Positions 37,445 to 39,172 of a stretch of 39,172 nt of DNA are shown piece after piece (the stretch's first letter is position 1; each line of letters opens with the position of its first letter). The DNA is from Oscillospiraceae bacterium (GTDB lineage Bacteria; Bacillota; Clostridia; Oscillospirales; UBA929): NCBI GenBank assembly GCA_031255175.1, contig JAIRTA010000067.1, positions 1 to 39,172 of the forward strand, read 5' to 3'. A program made the translations under genes and the position numbers. The notes beneath the pieces were generated by a model, which worked only from the letters and a program-made list of their open reading frames with translations, did not search any database and was not told the origin of the DNA.

Positions 37445-39172
37445 TTATTGCTGTTTTAGGGCGATCCCGCCTGTGAAATAAAAATAATAGGTATGAAGCA
37501 GGGGCCCCGTGCCGGAGATCTCCAGGTGTCCGCCGATGAGAACCCTCGTACCGGCTGTGAGTTGCAGGCCGATCTGCCGGACGGAGGCCGCCTGTGCGGT
37601 ATTGCTGGGTATCGGGCCGCCGCTGTACCCCGGTTGCACAGTGAGTTTCGTCGACGGCACGGGGGTGAAGACATTGCTGTCGGGCGCCGCGGTGTACAGT
37701 TCCAAAAACGGACGCACAGTTATGCCGGAGGGAAAGGTAAAGGTGGCACGGCTATTGACAGTCATGTAGATGTTTTCGAGCGTTGCGTCAAAAGGCAGCG
37801 AAAAGACGTCTTGCCGATTGCCCGAGAGCGTCACGGTTCCGTTTGCATCGAGCGAGGCCACGGGGGACGTTCCGGCAAACGTTAAGAGACTGACATTTGT
37901 CGCGTTGCCCGAGCTGTCCGTTATGAGGGCCGGTGCGGTGTGGGAAGCGAACGGAATGGCCGTGAGGGGGGAAGGCCCGGCGGGCCCTGGGGATCCCTGT
38001 GCGCCCTGCGGCCCTGTGGGACCCGGATTGCCTTGCGGCCCCTGTGGCCCCGCAGGCCCGGGGTTGCCTTGGAGCCCCTGTGGACCCTGCGGACCTGCGG
38101 CACCCAGATCGCCTTGCGGCCCTTGCGATCCCTGCGGTCCGGTGGGGCCGGGGTTGCCTTGCGGTCCCTGCGGACCCGTGGGCCCGGGATCACCCTGTGT
38201 TCCCTGCGGGCCCTGCGGGCCTGTAGGACCCGGATTGCCCTGCGGTCCCGGCGATCCCTGCGGCCCCGCGGAACCCGGATTGCCTTGCGGTCCCGACGAG
38301 CCCTGCGGCCCTGCGGGTCCGGGATCGCCTCGCGGCCCTTGCGGTCCCGTGGCACCCGGATCGCCCTGTGTTCCCTGCGGTCCCGCGGGTCCGGGGTTGC
38401 CTTGCGGTCCCTGCGGTCCCGTGGAACCCGGATCGCCCTGCGGCCCCTGTGTTCCCTGCGGTCCCGCGGGTCCGGGGTTGCCTTGCGGTCCCTGCGGTCC
38501 CGTGGAACCCGGATCGCCCTGTGTTCCCTGCGGCCCAGTGGGTCCCGGTTCGCCCTGTGGTCCCTGAGGCCCAGTGGGGCCCGGATTGCCTTGTGGTCCC
38601 TGCGGTCCCGTGGAGCCTGGATCGCCTTGCGGCCCCTGTGTTCCTTGCGGACCTGCGGGCCCGGGGTTGCCTTGTGGCCCTTGCGGTCCCGTGGAACCCG
38701 GATCGCCCTGTGTTCCCTGCGGTCCAGTGGGTCCGGGGTTGCCTTGCGGACCCTGCGGTCCCGTGGAACCCGGATCGCCTTGCGGCCCGTGTGGTCCCTG
38801 CGGCCCAGGGGGTCCCGGATCGCCCTGTGGTCCCTGCGGCCCAGTGGGGCCCGGCTTGCCTTGGGGTCCCTGCGGTCCCGTGGAGCCCGGATCGCCTTGT
38901 GCGCCCTGCGGTCCCGTGGAGCCTGGATCGCCTTGCGGCCCCTGTGTTCCCTGCGGTCCCGTGGAGCCCGGATTGCCTTGTGCGCCCTGCGGACCCGCGG
39001 GACCCGGGTTGCCTTGCGGTCCCTGCGGCCCTGTGGAGCCCGGATCGCCTTGCGGCCCCTGTGTTCCCTGCGGCCCCGCGGGTCCGGGGTTGCCTTGCGG
39101 TCCCTGCGGTCCCGTGGAACCCGGATCGCCCTGCGGCCCCTGTGTTCCCTGCGGTCCCGCGGGTCCGGGGTT
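37445..39172 (-). CDS. Collagen-like (BclA-type) exosporium/spore-surface protein, C-terminal part
   Basis: The leftward frame is open from the window end to TAA at 37445, so the N-terminus is missing (partial). About 1.2 kb (37975-39172) encodes an unbroken run of Gly-X-Y triplets with X/Y chosen from Pro, Gln, Asn, Asp, Ser, Thr, Ala, e.g. [13 protein letters not shown]. Sampled phases stay in 9-nt register. A nine-triplet (81-nt) unit recurs. A non-collagen C-terminal domain of about 175 residues follows ('[20 protein letters not shown]' to '[14 protein letters not shown]'), resembling the jelly-roll trimerisation head of BclA-like spore proteins. It would form a triple-helical filament on the spore surface. 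Codon use across the repeat is dominated by proline CCG/CCC and glycine GGN. Confidence 0.88.
   Translation of the reverse strand, partial: NPGPAGPQGTQGPQGDPGSTGPQGPQGNPGPAGPQGTQGPQGDPGSTGPQGPQGNPGPAGPQGAQGNPGSTGPQGTQGPQGDPGSTGPQGAQGDPGSTGPQGPQGKPGPTGPQGPQGDPGPPGPQGPHGPQGDPGSTGPQGPQGNPGPTGPQGTQGDPGSTGPQGPQGNPGPAGPQGTQGPQGDPGSTGPQGPQGNPGPTGPQGPQGEPGPTGPQGTQGDPGSTGPQGPQGNPGPAGPQGTQGPQGDPGSTGPQGPQGNPGPAGPQGTQGDPGATGPQGPRGDPGPAGPQGSSGPQGNPGSAGPQGSPGPQGNPGPTGPQGPQGTQGDPGPTGPQGPQGNPGPTGPQGSQGPQGDLGAAGPQGPQGLQGNPGPAGPQGPQGNPGPTGPQGAQGSPGPAGPSPLTAIPFASHTAPALITDSSGNATNVSLLTFAGTSPVASLDANGTVTLSGNRQDVFSLPFDATLENIYMTVNSRATFTFPSGITVRPFLELYTAAPDSNVFTPVPSTKLTVQPGYSGGPIPSNTAQAASVRQIGLQLTAGTRVLIGGHLEISGTGPLLHTYYFYFTGGIALKQQ

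Noticed and set aside
37770-38567. Rightward Gly/Pro/Cys-rich reading frame across the collagen repeats
   Set aside because: The leftward frame gives clean GPQ/GNP/GDP triplets joined in frame to a normal C-terminal domain; the rightward frame is Cys-Gly-Pro-rich, ends abruptly and has no start signal.
37975-39172. CRISPR array
   Set aside because: The periodic repeats are coding Gly-X-Y triplets with no unique spacers, and no cas genes are present.

Overview
The window is GC-rich chromosomal DNA from a spore-forming, strictly fermentative member of the Firmicutes (most likely class Clostridia). The basis is an mraZ-led division and cell-wall cluster, a SpoVD-type PBP, a MurE with the DNPR motif (meso-DAP peptidoglycan), a multisubunit [FeFe]-hydrogenase of the NAD(P)-linked Hnd/Hyd type, the short archaeal-type ProS, a c-di-GMP-I riboswitch, and a BclA-like collagen protein of the exosporium kind. 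SigA-like promoters (TTGACA-17-TATAAT) are easy to see. TTG is a frequent start codon. No species is claimed.

Layout: tRNA-Arg(CCG) and a small islet follow at the left edge (XRE-type HTH gene and a 44-codon ORF fired from mirror-image promoters). Next is a leftward EAL/HDOD protein. The dcw cluster runs rightward at 2.57-15.7 kb: mraZ, rsmH, ftsL, spoVD, murE, mraY, ftsW, murG, murA, ftsQ, then ftsZ with its own promoter; murF, murD, murC, murB and ftsA are absent. tRNA-Ser(GGA) and a hypoxanthine/uracil-DNA glycosylase follow. The leftward hydrogenase operon (22.3-17.0 kb) is hndA, an orphan HATPase, hndB, hndC, hndD. Leftward proS comes next, then two rightward genes (a small beta-sandwich protein and a membrane protein), a leftward CapA-like lipoprotein, and a leftward secreted transglutaminase-like protein behind a c-di-GMP riboswitch. 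After that come rightward hom-lysC, nfeD-SPFH, a nucleotidyltransferase, an aldo/keto reductase and topB. The right edge is the 3' part of a leftward collagen-like gene whose N-terminus lies outside.

The most unusual content lies between genes. Five related AT-rich palindromic elements (10.66, 21.1, 24.6, 31.5 and 35.07 kb) share a core close to ACAATATATAGTAT and its complement. The three fullest have GTGT(G/A)AAAAC-like ends, and one has 10-bp terminal inverted repeats flanked by a 5-bp direct repeat, so they look like an undescribed MITE-like family placed next to genes. A second, GC-rich 226-bp inverted-repeat element separates murG and murA. Two places show 23-26 bp direct repeats with a 61-bp offset. 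A ~140-nt, almost pure purine tract lies between capA and the transglutaminase gene. c-di-GMP is linked to the window twice: by the EAL/HDOD protein and by the riboswitch-controlled exported protein.

The calls rest on reading the sequence and on knowledge of protein families; no database search was run.
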